DNA of 64,000 nt from Pachypanchax playfairii (GCA_006937955.1 SSNP01000029.1:4520336-4584335); one strand, 5' to 3'. Numbered from the stretch's first letter, positions 35,403 through 50,131 are shown. Numbers and translations are program-made. Notes: a model not told the origin generated them from the sequence alone.

Positions 35403-38305
35403 CATTTGTACATGCTCTAAATATGTGCCAACTCAGATGTAAACATGTTGCAAGTATCGTTGCTTCCATTAACCTCAGTAAAAACAGTTAACCTGTTTAT
35501 GTCACAGTGGTTACGTTGGATGTGTGTCTTCGTCTGAGTGTATTGTAAAGGTTCCTTTGTAAATAAAAGCTCATGAGTTAAGTGCTTTAATCTGTATGGC
35601 TGCATGCACGTCAGGTGGAAGGACTCAAGCCGACTTTGCATTTCGGTTTAGCTGTACAAACAGACCGCTTCTCAGTCGGCCGTGCCTCGGCTGCATAATG
35701 AAGGATGCCAACACGGCGAGTTTCCAGCTGTGTTCAGACAGAGCAACAAACATGCTGCAGTCTGCATATAGATTCACAACTTTAATTCCTGTATTCTGTC
35801 TTGCTGCGTCTTTTATACTCTTGATTATCATATTTCTATTCTTCTTTTGTTTTTTCCTGTTTGTTTTTATTTTCCCTCTCAGCTTTTGAATCTCCACAAT
35901 TTTTCGCCTCTTAATCCCTACTGATGCTCTAAATGAAATAATTGAAACTTCTGTCTGTTTCTTCAGGCTGATAATCGGAATGAATTGCCATTTTGTTTTC
36001 GCTCCATTATGTGCTTTGACATAGTCAACAACAAAGAAGATTTAAATGCTTTGAGAGGGCAAAATAATAGAGTTCCTGGTGGCCATTTTCTCTTTGGGAA
36101 AGTGTGTTATTTTTCTCTGTACAGTCAGTCTTGTTTGACAGATCTATTTATTCACCCTTATTATAGGTTGATGCAAAACTAGTGAGCAGTGACTGGCTGT
36201 TAAGAGCTGTATATATGAAAAAATAATATTTTTTAGGTTAATTTATATACCCAGATGTTAAATAAATACCTTTTTCAACAGGAAATACAAGATCTCCATC
36301 AAAATAAGATGATTGGTGTTAAAAAATGCACCAAAAAACGTTTATTAAAAGTTTGAGGAAATATTTTTTTATTACTGCTGGTGAACATGATCTATAAATA
36401 GATGATGACAGTAGTTTGCAGGCCTGAGACCAGCCTATATGCTTCAGCGTTGTCTCTTTTTTGTCTCACCCTTTTATTTTGTCTTATCGCCCTTTTGTTT
36501 CATGTTGTCTCCCGCCATTGGTCTTTGTCTGTGGCTCTGATTGATCTCACTGTCCAAAAACTTACAATATTGCACTCAAACCTTTTTCTCTCAATTTAAC
36601 ACTCATTATCTCTCTCCTTTTCCCCGTCGCGTTATGTCATTCACTTTCCAGACGACAGGAGAAAGACAGGTTGGAGGAGAATGAGAGGCAGCGGGGAAAG
36701 AAAGTCTGGCTATAGTAATTTGTCCTTGCACTTTAAAAGGCAAAATATTTAAACTACAGAGGAGTGAAGGAGGGAAGCAGGCAGCAGTGAGGAAGGAATG
36801 ACAAGAAAAGAGAGAATGACAAGTGAGCGAATTATTAAAATGTCTTTAGGGGGATGAGAGTGGCGAAGCATTTTTCAACACAAGAATAAGAAGACCAGCT
36901 AAAAAAAAGAGTATTAGTCGAAGTGCGCTTTCAAACGCATAGCTGATGGTGGAGTTTTTACCTTCCAAAAGAATGTTTTGTGTGTTAGAAAAGCTCAAAA
37001 AGAGAGTGACTGTGCTTTCATCTATGCCTTTTTTTAGTGTGTCTGTGATCTCAACTCTGGAGGATTTCGTTTCAGCGCTTTTGAAATTGTGTCCCCGTTC
37101 CCCTTTCTGCTTTGCTTCCTTCCTGCCGCTGTGTGTGTATTTGTGTTAGTGTGTGTGTTACATGCCTGGTGAACAGTGGCAGCAACACAGATGTGCTGAT
37201 AGAAATCCAGAGGCTAGCAGCTCGAAGGGCCATGCACACACTCAGAAGGGACACATTCATTCAGGGACACCAAGAAGGACATGTTACTGAATCTCTGCAA
37301 GACATAATAAAAGGAATACAAACTGTTACTGTGGACAGCCATTGATACCAGCAAAATGTATATGTTGTTCCTCATTTCTAATTTATTAATAAAAAGTTGA
37401 TACTTACGTTTTGCATTAACTCTGACTTCACTTGCATTAAACCTCTTTGACCTCTTTTTTTTCTGCCCATCTCATGATAAAATCACTCTTCCGTCCTCAT
37501 CCATTTTAAATCCCCTCTCTCCAATTCTAATTCACTTAAAGGGATAGATTGTTTATCATCCCATCTGAAGCCACAAAACCTCCTCCCTTTCCACCATTCT
37601 TTACCTTTCACTCCATCCCTTCCCCTCCCCCTCCCAGCTTGCCTGCCTCGCTGCTCTCCATTTTCCTTTTTAATTTCTTGCAAAGGCTCCTCTCCATCAT
37701 TCTGGGTAATTAAAATGAGAGCAGGGAGACTGAGAGCGGGATGAGGAGAGGAGGTGTGGAGGAAGATGAGGGAAGAAACAGGCTCTGTTGTTGAGAATGA
37801 CAAAGAAAATGCATGTTTATGTTCATGAGCTGAGGTAATGGACAACTTCCATCATCCTATTGGCTTAAATTAGTGACTGCCATCGCAGCAGCCAATCACC
37901 ATGCCAGGAATATTCAGTTCCATTAATCAGTTCAATTCAGTCTATTTCAATAAGACTTACTTAAACCTCAATGGAAAATTAGCTGTTGTAGAACTTCTTC
38001 TAAAGTTTAAGAGCCATTATAGATCTAGCTTCTCCTGTAGCGGTTTGTGTTACAGTGGATCTGAAGAAACCTCAAGCTGAAGACACTGTTAAATTGTTGA
38101 CTGAGTGTTGTGAAGAAGATACTCCAATAAATACTTGTTTGCTTATTCAGGTGAACCAATAATAGTCTCTTCTGGACTTTCATTATGTGATGTAAGGGCG
38201 GGCAAAAGGATTGTTTAATTATTTAGAATGTTTATTCTTTCAGATGGAGCAAAATGTTGAAATGTTGTTAAAATCTCGAGATATTGTCACAAATTATATA
38301 TATTT

Positions 38306-38375
38306 CTTAATTTCCCAAAGGGAACCTTCCCAAGGGATTAATAAAGAATAAATAAAGTATATCTTATCTTATATT
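38306..38375 (+). mobile_element. probable 3' tail of a truncated non-LTR retrotransposon
   Basis: The sequence AATTTCCCAAAGGGAA, followed by GGGATTAATAAAG and a TATCTTATCTTA end, matches the 3' terminus commonly seen on fish L2/Rex-type LINEs (TTTCCC-x-GGGAT-AATAAAG plus short tandem tail). Only the tail is recognisable. The insertion is 5'-truncated and no reverse-transcriptase frame is present. Confidence 0.5.
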
Positions 38376-38799
38376 TCTATATTTATACATACAACCTGAA
38401 CAAAAAATGTTCAGACAAGACTATTTTCAATGAGAAAGAATTAAAATCTCCCAAAACTCCATGACCTTGTCATTCTGGACAGAGGATGGTTTCGCTCATC
38501 TTTCTGGTTTTGTGTGTTTTTATTTAGAAAGAAAAGAGACTTTAAATCCTTGTCAATTCAAGTTCTTTTTTGTATATTCAGATTATCTCTCCATCCCTGT
38601 GGTGATCCCACTAATTCTCTCCCCCTCTCTTTTGCTACACCATGTGCAAACACAACCATTATAAAACTGTGAAATCTACTGTGAATCTCAAAAGCGCTAA
38701 TGATCCAACAACCACTTAAATAGCCCATCTCTCAAACACACACACACACACAATCACACCGTAAAGTGTCACCAGAGTTGGAAAACATTCCAGGGAATA

Positions 38800-38965
38800 T
38801 ATGTAATTAAATACCAAATGCCTCTTGTAATGCAAGCATGTAAAATTAATGAATTGCATGTTTTTACATGGGAATAATTTTATGCAAATGCTATGGAATA
38901 TAAGAGTAATTACAGTGAAATCACAGTGCTGATCGTATTATAATTATGGCCTTTCTCTTTCCCTC
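38800..38965. promoter_or_regulatory. candidate intronic enhancer-like block with octamer
   Basis: AT-rich but high-complexity sequence with GTAATTAAATACC, an inverted pair TTGTAATGCAAGCATG, AAAATTAATGAATTGCATG, a POU octamer ATGCAAAT at 38882-38889, GAGTAATTACAG and TATAATTATGGCC. Dense POU and homeodomain motifs with no simple repeats are the usual look of vertebrate conserved non-coding elements. Conservation is untested. Confidence 0.35.
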
Positions 38966-41900
38966 TATGTCTTTGTCAATGCTGGTTGTGTTGCAACTTC
39001 ATCATGTACTGTAGGTGAGTGATTTCCCTTATTTAGTTTATTGCCATTTTTACATCTTACAAGTCTATTAAGTTGATTAAAACACCCCAGAGAGTCAGTT
39101 AAACATCTTTTATTATTTTAAACTTCACATGCTCTTTATATACACACATTATTTATTTAGCTGCAAGATTCTCACTTTGGACTTGCTTGATCTTGGCTGT
39201 AAAAACCCATGAGGAAGTAATTCACAGCTATTTCTTCATACTGTATAGTGAGAGAAAAACATCAAAAATGTCTGTGTGAGTAAGGGTTCCCACAGAAGAA
39301 CATGCCTTTTTAGATGATTTCCCTCCTGCTCTGCTTGTCCCTCTAAGGGCCCCGTCACAGTCTTTATGTATGAGCTGCACATGTCTACTCATCTTTAACA
39401 TTCTGAATATTCCTCACATGCTTCTACACACACACTAAAATCACTAAATTGTGTGTGTGTGCTCACATTATGCACAACAAATGCCTAAATGCTTCTGTTT
39501 CTGTGGTCTTCAAAGGAGGATGGTAGGATGAAGCTGCAATCTGACACTGCAAAGGCATTGTAGGGATAGAAGAGTGCCTGTGAGGGACATTTGTGGGGGC
39601 TGCATTAGAGATAGGGCCATCATGTGCCATTGTGGATTAGGAATGTGTTGGATTTTGCCCACTTGAGGATGAGTGAGATGTGAGTGCTGTTGGAGAAACT
39701 GTTGATGTGTCCTGATTTGATGAATTTGGATGACACATGGAGCTTCACGGGGATGGGAGAAGGGACGCTGTCCTTCTCTTCATTTGATGGGCAATTAAGG
39801 AAGTTTTGTTTCTTTTAAAAAGATTGTTTTTGCCAAAATCGAACCTTTTAATGAAACATCTAAAAAATACAAGATGACCTTTTTGGTCTTTTAGTTTTCA
39901 TTATTGTCACTTCTAGTTTCATGAGAAAGCATTAATATACCTCATGTTAATCAAATTAAATAATGTGATTACATTCCCATTACACAGCATTTAAACAGTT
40001 TTTAAAACCACACATTTTTAATTATTTGAATATATATCCCTCTGTTTCCAGCTCCGTGCAAAAAGTCAGAACTATCCCTCATTTAGTGACATTTTTCCTG
40101 AGCTGAAAAAGAGTGAAAAAGCAGCCAATGTCTAAAGAGAAATTTGGAAAGACATTTAGAAAGCCTAGATAACTATTGATCAAGACCGCTTTAAAAATTC
40201 TAAGTATTTTGAGCAAAACATGTGTCTTTTAAAGCTCTGTTGCATCACTTACCTTATCTTTTGAGCCATCAGTCTCAGAGAGATCTTTCACTAAATCTAT
40301 CCTCTCTCCTAAATTCAATAAACTAATGGAGAAAACAGGGCCGTGGTTGTAGTTGCGTCTCTGGCTCTGTGTCTGTTTGGTTGGTATTTGTGTCCTGGAC
40401 ATATCGAGTATTGCCCTGTGGTGAAAAGGGAGATTAAGGATGTCTTTATAGCAGAATTTCCCCATTTCTTCTAAGACTTTTTCCACTCTATGTACTGTGA
40501 AAGAGAATATGCTGAGCCTAAGCTTTGCTATAGTGGAAGTCACAAAACAGGACTCTCTCAGACTCACACACATGCAGAATAACACAGTTTTATTCTGTTT
40601 CATTGCAGTCAGCATGTTCCTGCGGTGGTGTGAAGAATTTGTGATTTGGTGCTTCTCTGTGGAGTCCTCTTCTTTTGATCCAACACGCACATTCGCTGAC
40701 ACCTTCAGAGGATTTACTGCGCTGTGTTAGATATTTGCTTTGTCCAACATCCTGGCAATAATACAAAAGCTCTGGGAATATCTCTCTCCCATTTCTGGAA
40801 TTGGTTCTATTGCTCTTTCTCACGAGAGCTGACACGTTAGTTTGCCCTTTTCACTCATCCTTTCTCCCTTCTCCTCACTCTCCATCTCCCCTTCCTTTTT
40901 TTGCTTTATCTCCCCGAGGCAAGTGGAGAAGTTTGGTGCCCTTTCCCTCCATCTAGGGTCCTGGTTTAGGACAGGGAATCAGTCACAGTTTCACATATTA
41001 GATTAGAAGAGAGGGGGAACCAATTTGCCCTCTCCTCCTCTTCCTAATCTTCTTCACAACCTGCTCTTCGTGTCTTTCCCTCCTTCTTCTCCTCCCTCCT
41101 ATTCCCAAATAAGTTTAAGTGCTATTCTCTTCTTTATGTTATTATTTTTATTCTGTTATTCTGTTTCATGTGTCCTTTGTTCAGCCATCACTTAGTAATA
41201 AAAGCAAATTCATGGAGCAGAAACCTGCTTTTGAGTAAAGCTTTTTAAGGTCTAAAGGTCAACAGTTTTAATGTTCCTTTGGCTTATAATAAAAAACTAG
41301 AATGTTTTCATGACTGTTCCTTTTATTCCCATTTTATAATGTGTCACTATCAAAACTTCATTCATATTTTGGATGATTGTACATTTAGTTTAGTTCAATT
41401 TTAGCTTAAAATCAGATACAATGCCTTAAATTAACTTTTATATTTGCTGCAGACTGCTATCTTTTCACTCATTCCTCCTGCCTGCCACTGCTCCTTCTTC
41501 TTTTAATGACGTCATCTCTCTTGAGAAATGGGAAGCTTGACTTTTACCTTTAGATGGCTGTAACTGACACACAGGCAGTGAGCCAAGACATTAACTTGGA
41601 CAGATGTGCTTTTCTTATGATTCACTACCTTTTGTGTTTATAATAGCTGGATTACTTTTGTGTTGTGAATCTGTCATATTCACAGCACTTTATTCCACAT
41701 TTTGTTTTCATTTAAGTCATATTTTAACCTATTAAACTAGAAATATTAGTGAAAGACAGGCAAGACCCAGCGTTTCTCCTCCTTTAGCGACAACTAATCC
41801 TACCATTAACTTATTACAGGAGAAACCACCCCCCCATCCGACCCCACACACAACTCAAGCTGATGTCTTTTCTTATATGTTTCTAGATTTATTTAAGTAA

Positions 41901-43539
41901 GTGACTAAATCAATGCTAATCTAACACAGTTTCATTTAGACATTGTTTACATGTTTAGCTCATATGCTAAAAAACTTTAGATGTAAATCAGGACAAATAC
42001 GGTTCCTTGAACAGTTCGCTCATGAACTGGGGAAAAATTGATTTTTGATTGCTGCTAAACAATATCACATTTACTGACGGGGAAAAAAACAGTCATGGTT
42101 CACTGGTGAAGCCAGTCAAGCTGAAAATCATCCTGTTATGGTCAACACATTAACTGATACATCTTTAAAGTTCATATGAAATCCACAAGCTTCATGAAGT
42201 TGTTTTAAGGGTCGTTACCAAATATTCTTTTTTCTATATTTCACTTGGTGTTTGAATAATGATCATAACAAATGTTTCTGCACTTCAGGGAGTTTTATAT
42301 GCTTGAATCATCATCGGCACATAATGTGAAGTTAAAATCATATCATGGATTGCCAATTTGGTTTTAAGCCATATTCTTTATAGTTTCACTGCCTATAACC
42401 TGAACTGTTCTGTTGATCAATGGATTCTCCACAGCAGCTGACTTAGTCTTAACAAATGTTGCTGTTCAGGAGGTAATTATCACATATGGTGATAACTGCC
42501 CATCAGGAGGCACTTTCCTTTTTAAAATGTGTCCGTTTTTTGTGTGCTACGGACCTTGAAGCTCATCTTTTTTTCTCTCCCTTTCTCTAAATTAAATTAA
42601 AATTGCCCACAAATGAAGTGGAACATGTAGTGTTTCTTTATTTGGCACTTCTGGCTGGGGCATTGATTATGCTAATGACTTGCACATGCAAACGTTCATT
42701 AACAAGATAGCACTCATCAGATTGAAACTAAGAAATTTGTGCTCAGAGTATCTGCCCAGAGGAGAAGTTGGTGAACTTTTACACAAGCAAGTCTCACTTA
42801 AAGATAAGGGGACCAGAATTAGAAGATGTTTCTGCCTGTTAAATGTTGCACAATCGGCTCTTTTTCAGTCAGATTGTAATGCTTGGTGACTTTTGGGGTA
42901 AATGTTGCAGCAGAAATCGGTTTTCTCAAGTTTCTGTTTTTTGGTTTTGTCTCAAAAAATGTTTTAGTCATGTAGCCTCAAACAGTACCATCTCCAGTTA
43001 AGTTCCAGATACGATTTTACTGTGTTTTCCTTTAATGTATTGTAATTTTAAAAACGTTTTGTTCATGTGCAGGTCTAATTTGTTAGACCGAGGGCAGCCA
43101 TGTATCATCTGAAGGCTGTCCTGAGGCAGTTTGGGCTTCGGCCTGAGGATTTTTCCTGTATTATATATTTTTTTTCTTTTGCCATGTCAAAGCTTTGTAA
43201 TGAAAGGATCAGGGGGCAATTTGGGATCGTAACTGACTTTGATACTTTTGTTAGGATTTAAGTTAAAGGGGAATTTTGGCCTAATCTATGTAGGTTCTTT
43301 CTTCTCTCCTTAGTGCTGTAACACAGTTACCATTTTTGAGGCATGTTTGTGAGATTATTTCATTGCCTCTTTTTCAGAACAAGGTTTATTTTTGGTGTTT
43401 TGCCATACCAGAGATTTCAAAAGAAATAAATGCCCACAAGAGGGGTACAATACCCTTCCCTTTGCGATACCCCTTCTCTCTGTGTGCTGTGCTTCATTGA
43501 TCACAAGAAGACAGAAAAAATGAAGAAGAAATAAGGGAG

Positions 43540-43620
43540 AGCGATATAAGAGACCTAATTATGGGGTCTGATCATTTGCATCAAAGATAATGAAAGTCTT
43601 GGACAGTCTCCCAAAATCTC
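43540..43620. promoter_or_regulatory. candidate POU/SOX-type motif block
   Basis: Reverse octamer ATTTGCAT at 43574-43581 is immediately followed by CAAAG. On the minus strand this reads CTTTGATGCAAAT, which resembles a SOX-POU composite with a shortened spacer. A CTAATTATGG core lies 20 bp upstream. Confidence 0.28.
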
Positions 43621-43829
43621 TCTTGAGTATTTGTAAGCATCCTCTCTGATTTCCTTTTCTCTCCTTTTCTTTTAATTGCATGTTGTTTATTCCCCAAACT
43701 GAACCAAAAAAAAAAAAAATTGCATCATTTTAAAAGAAAAACCTGAAACAAAGCTATATCTCGGCATTTAACACCTCCATAAAAAATGAACTTCTCACAT
43801 GCACTTCTCTGGCCTAACGACCTAAAAAC

Positions 43830-43990
43830 CATTCAGCCATGAACATTATGCTAATACTCACTAAGCTGGCTCTCTCTCTGCCTCCTTTTGTGAGTGTCTG
43901 TCATTCTATTTAGCCTGATAAACAAGTCTGATTTTCAATTATCTCTATTCAGATGAGGCTCGCGGCAGTATTAGCTCAGAGGTCCGATTT
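43830..43990. promoter_or_regulatory. candidate intronic regulatory block
   Basis: High-complexity sequence with CATTATGCTAATACTC, TTTCAATTATCTC and a CpG-containing GAGGCTCGCGGCAG. It has no coding or repeat signature. Confidence 0.22.
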
Positions 43991-44519
43991 GTGTGCAGTT
44001 TATGTGTGTGTGCGTGCACGCATACATCTGTTTGACAGCAGTGCTCCTCAGCTCTCTCTGTCGCCTTCCAAGACACTTAATTGTGCTTTTTGAGTCTCTG
44101 TAGAAGTGTGTATAATGTAATGTGCAGGAGGATTTATGTGTGTACACCACCTGCATGGTTGCACCCCAGGCTTCCCTCAGTGTTTTTTTTATGGAGATGC
44201 TATAAAGCTGTAAAGTGGTGTCTTCTTTTTAGCACCCACTTATACCTGTGGGGTTCCTCTTTTGGCATATTAAGGGAACAACAATGTGGCATAGTCAAGC
44301 AAGCGAAGCAATAAACAGGGTATTGATCACGTGAGTAGTTTAGACAGACAGTTTGACCCAAGCTAAACAGATAGGAGAAGGACAATTAAAGCACAACATG
44401 ATTCATCTTCCTTCCTTATTCTCCTCCTCTCCCTCCATCCTGTTTCTAAGAATCTTCCTCTTTTTACCTCCCCCACCCTTCCCTTTTCCTTCACTCCCTC
44501 CCTCCCTCTGTCCTCTATT

Positions 44520-44790
44520 TATGAATTCCCCTTGCTCGACACGCCGGCCGATGGAGAAGTTTTTAGTATGCAGCCTCTCTCAAGGACAGAGCCTTGTTAG
44601 AAAGCCTATTGAGCTGTGGAGCAATAGCTCGCTGCAGCCCGGCTGTGGACTCAGTTCATCTCTCTTTCCCTGCATCCCTCTCTCCCTCCGTCTCATTAAT
44701 GATGTATTAGTTTATTAGGCGTTGGATATTGGGTCGGGGACCCTGCGACGGACTTCATCATGACGGCGCTGTATGGAGAGGAAACAGCGT
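44520..44790. promoter_or_regulatory. candidate intronic regulatory block
   Basis: Two CpG-rich ends (GCTCGACACGCCGGCCG at about 44534 and CCTGCGACGGACTTC at about 44741) enclose CATTAATGATG and TATTAGTTTATTAG cores. The palindromic GGGTCGGGGACCC lies at about 44731. A pyrimidine-rich stretch (44400-44520) precedes it. Confidence 0.25.
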
Positions 44791-47700
44791 GGAAGAATAG
44801 GAAGGGGGGGAACCCGAAGTGCATACAGATGTACAACTATCCACTCAAGCGCAACACATGCTACACACACTCAAATATAAAATAAACATGCTGACACTTA
44901 ATAACACAAACACACACTGTCAGTATTCATGAACATGAACTGCTAACTCAGGTTATTTAGTTAGAGTGGTTGGATTAGCGGCTGTGCTTGTGATGTTGTT
45001 GATGACGCTGTTAGCAGAAAACAATGTCGTTGAGACGCAGCAGCCACCATGGTCACACAGGGACCCAAGGTGATTTCCCATAATGCAGTTGCTCGCTGTA
45101 TACAGTGTGTCTGTCATGCAAAGTGATACATTCAAGCAGTGAGCAGCAATAATTGTGGTTTCGTTGCATTTGTTTGCAGCTGCATTATGGAGCAGCCTCC
45201 TGTATAATTCATATAGTGAGATATTGAATTGTTATGAGCCTTCAGTAGTTCTTTTGGTCTTTAGCATTTTCTCTTTTTATCCATGTTTCTCTTCCTGTTC
45301 TCTGGTTACTCTTAATATTTTCAGAATATTTGTTAAGGATCTTTTTGTGGTTTCATTATGATTTCTTGTGTTTTTCTACATAATCTGGGTGCGTTTTTGT
45401 CTTCAATCCCTCCTTCACATCTTCTAGTATATATCTTTAGACCTTCCAGGTCTCTTTTTTTATGGATAATTTTGTTTACTTTTTCTGAGAGTTGCATATA
45501 TCCACACTCCCACATAAAAATATAATGCACAAAAAAGACATTTACAATAATGCAAGTCTCTGCCTCAGCACCCAGTCTGCAAAGTATAGGCCTTAAATTC
45601 CAGCCAGCCCATCACATCTTGCTCTTATTCTTTCACACTAAAACACACTTTCATACCAAGTTTTTCTCTCTCTCTTGGATTACTATCATTGCTGCAGCAC
45701 TGTTCTGCCTTTCTGGTGAAACAAGAACAATATTTTAGACCTCAATCGAAAGCCGTGCACTTAGAGTTTGTCTTTGGTCTTCATCTTGATGCCAGGAGAC
45801 GAGAAAAGCACTCAATAAGCGAAGAGTGTATGGCTGCGTCTGCGCCTAAAAAATGCTGAGCGCTGTAAATGTTGCTAAAAGGAAGCATTTGTGGCCCTAA
45901 ATAACTCCAGATATCTGGAACTTCAGAGGACCCTTCACAACTTGGCACATTTAATTTTATCTTCTTGTACAGAAATTTAATTTTCTTTTCACTTAATTCA
46001 ATTCATAATTTTTACCTGAAGTTAATTAAAAGATGGTAGCATATTCCTCATGTAAGAGGAAGGTCAGAAAGTTGAATCTTGGAAATTATAGAGGAATAAA
46101 AATGAGTGAAGCGTCACTTTTCTTTCATATATGAAAAAGTATCATAAAAACAATTTTGTTTATTCATAGTATTTCATTTAATTTTAATACATTTGCAATC
46201 TATAACTTTGCAAAAGCAACTGACGGCTTTAAAACAGCACTGAAAGGCTGCTTTAAATACGCTGTTTATACACCAAGTATAAAATATCCTGCTACTGTAT
46301 TTGGGTATGAATCTCAGAGGGAGAACATGATGGAAATGATGCCCTGACAGGTGCAACAAATTTACCAGAGTGAGAGGCAAAATGTTAGTCATGAGCAGTC
46401 TGTGCACATTCAGGCAAACTGCAGGTTTGATTAGATGCAATATGTGAAAACACCTGTGCGTGTGCAGAGTGGGGCGTGCAGGTCCTTTCGTTTGGATTAA
46501 CCATGAATTTACAGATCGATCTTAATAAGAATGTTTTAAAAATTTGACCTGTTGAATTAAAATTCACTCAAACTGAATTCCATTTAGCTAATTACATTTC
46601 AGACCTCTGTTACTCTGTTCATTGTCTCCATGTAATAACTTTACACAAAGAAAAGTACTAACACAGTTCTAGTTTTAAAGAAAACACTGCCTTTTGTTTT
46701 CACTGCTGCCATCCGCTCTTCTTTTCTTTCACTTTCCCTCCTTTCCTCATCTTCCTCTTTCTGACATTTGCTCAAACAGAATCTGCTCGCTCCCTTCCAC
46801 CTCCTGTGAGGAGCGAGTGTTTTTATGGCAGCACAGCTCATGTTTGTCAATGAGCCATGATAGGTTGCTATACACTGTACACCACAGAAATACTTCACCA
46901 ACACCAGATAAGAAAAGATGGAGGCACACCCACATGAATTCACATTCAGTATCTAAGGCAAAAAAACACACGCAAATGCACAGTATAAATACACATCTTA
47001 AATTGTATTAACTACAAAATATATCCGTGACTCTTTATTTTCACATCAAAACACAAATTAGAAGGTTGTAACCATTCTTCTACTGATTGTTACTTTCTCT
47101 CACCCTGTAGCTGTTTGGATATAAAGATTTAGTTTCTTTCATTATTATTCAATACAGTTTCTAACATATAGCATAGCATGCACATGTCATGTTTAAAAGC
47201 ACACCTAAAAAATCTCATGAGACGCCACTATTTACTGTGTAAAGTAGTAGAAGGGTAAAAACTACCTTTGTTTCACACTGAATTGCAGTCGTGTCTGATT
47301 TCACTTTAAACTTCCTTTAGATTGTTTTTACATCTCTAAAACGTCTTTCTAGTTTCTATTAGCTGCATGTCAGTTGTTTTTAAATTACTGATACCATAAC
47401 TACAATCACTTCCACGGGTGCTGCTGTGGTTCAGATATAATTATGGTGGCATAAATTGCATAAATGACTCCCCTCATATCCATCTCATTAACACAAACTC
47501 AGAGGACAAGCTTTTACATTTCCATTTATTGTTGACTTAATGTTGAGGTTGCTGATGGGAGTCAGCTGCAAACCACATCTGGGATCTAACTACAAGAAAA
47601 AATCATCCAAAGGTGAGTTTGTACCATATGAAGAAAGAAACATCTGTCAATAACTTATGAATATTTGACTGTTGCTGTCAAACACCACCATAAACATTAG

Positions 47701-48324
47701 ATGTTTTTTATGGTTTTTTTATGGTGTAACAGTGAACAGCAGCCATCTCTGTCCCTTTTTGGTCCAATAGATTTTTTTGTTTTGTCTTTTTATCCAGTAG
47801 ATGAAAACATCACAACAAAACAAAAGTCACAATATACAAAAATGTGGAGGTTAAAGATAAAATTGTTAAAATTACACACTGATTTGATGTCTTTCCCAGA
47901 GAAACAGTAAATTCACTATGTGCGTTATAACCTGTTTTGCTGCACCTGTTCATGTTGCATTTGCTTAGTATTCCTGGTTAATTTTAAAGTGATACTGTCT
48001 CCCACTGCATAAACTATCATCTTCAATTAAAAATCCATCAGAAAGATGGAAATAAGACCAGACGTAGCATCACTTCATTTTTAAAAACCTGAGAAACCTA
48101 CAACCACTACGAGACAGTAAGTTAAATGCAAATCTAATTTGTTGTCATTGCTGCATTCTTGTAACACTCTGTGTTATTTTCATTTCATATATTGTACTTT
48201 TAAATGAAAAAATATTGAGTTATATCTTCACTTTCTCTGTTTTTTCAAGTGCACCATTGTTTTTCAGCTGCCGCACTGACAAACAGAATATTATGTTTCC
48301 TAGTTTTGTATATTAATCATAACT

Positions 48325-48454
<130 letters not shown>

Positions 48455-50131
48455 AATAATATTATTGTTGTGATTATTATTATTATATGCTAATATATTA
48501 TATAATCTAATCTGTTTAATATTATCAAAAAGTAATGAGATTTCCATGGTAAATTCTGCAGCAGAAATAAAAACTTTTAAAATATCATAGATTGGTACAA
48601 GTACAGAATGTTCCAAGTTATCATGATGTATATTGTAATTTAGCAGGTAACATTTATTTTGAGATTGTCATAACACTTTCTACCTTGAATCAAACTGGAT
48701 TGTCAGATGTTTTCATGTATGCAATGACTTTTTTTGTCTTTAATTGCATTTTTTTTTGCATGATCAGAAGTAGTAAATGATAAAGATCTCTAAAGTGAGT
48801 GTAACCTTCTCACATATCCATAAATCCATCTCTGATTCTCTGATTCCTTCCGTCTCTTTTTGTTTTACGTCCTGTTTCACTATCTTTATCACGTTTTCTC
48901 TGCTGTCTTTCCCCCCAACCTTTTCTCTTCTCTATCCTTTCCTCCCCCCTCAGTTTCATCCATTTTCTTTCAATCTATACAGCTCCTCTCTATTGTGCCC
49001 TACCCTGGGAGACCACAAAGGCAATAAATAAGAGCTGTGAGAGGGTCAGTCTTTGTAACCTGTGCAGGTGTGTGTGTGTGAACTGCTGGAATGAAACTCA
49101 CCAAAGCACCAAAGCAAAGTCCTTTTAAGCTATCCTAAAGTATAATGGGAAAATGGTCTTGTCCTCCACTTCATGCCTTTCATGTATGAGTCAATTTTAA
49201 GATGCACAAGACCATGAGCTGCAAAAAGGCTCGTGTTTCTCCAGTTTCCCATCTGAAAACAGCAAAGCATGTAGATAACCAAAGGTGCTTGAGCGGAGTT
49301 TAAAAGTTCCAGGGTCAAATAATTAACTTCAGTAACTAAAGACTGATAAAATATCAATGAAAATAGAAACAGAGTGGTTGAGAAAAATAGTCACACCTGT
49401 TAGCCAATGCCATTTGTGCTCTTTGTATTCAGGCTTCACAGCAGCCTTGGATTCCACTTAAAGTCTAAGCACTAAAGCAGTAATGGTATGTAGAATTGGT
49501 ATTCGCTTGACTGTGGAAAGGGGTTTGGGGAAAAACAGGCTGAGATTGAAAATGAATGTGAACTGCATGATAGTCTGCCTCCTTCCGCTTTCCTATTGTT
49601 CCGTATTCTCCCTCCTGCCTCCCCCCTGCCTTCCCATGTCACTGTCTCTCTCTTCATCCTCTCTTCTTTTCCTTCCATCCTCTCTCCCTTTCTCTCTCTC
49701 CCCCTCTCTCCAGAGGGATTTGACTCTAACTGGCCTTGGCGCCCGTAATGAAACCAAATCTATTTAAAGCCAAAAGCAATGCAAGTTTTAATTTCCTATT
49801 CCAGACTTAACCTTTTTGGCTGCGCTGCATTTTCACATCCACTTAATAACTTTTTACCCTGCACTCCCCTCCTATCCTCCTCCTTCCCTTCATTCCCCCA
49901 TCACTCTCACTCTCTGGCTTCCTCTCCTCCATCACCCCCCACTACAACCCTCAACCCCCCATTGCTCTCTGTGGCGAGGCACAGGCTGCCTCTTCAAGGG
50001 CAATATCTGTCAAATGATTCCCCTGTGAAATTAAGACAGAGGCCATGAGAGAGGGAAAAGTGAAGGAGGTGGAGGTGGGGGTGCAGAGTAACAGGAAGAG
50101 CGAGGATGGTGTGTGTTTGTGGGTTATAAAA

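Noticed and set aside
40229..40702. 157-residue minus-strand frame
   Set aside because: No recognised domain, no splice or promoter context, and a length that chance allows in 64 kb of two-strand sequence.
43262..43300. TTAAAGGGGAATTTTGG, resembling a MITE terminus
   Set aside because: Single end without a partner.
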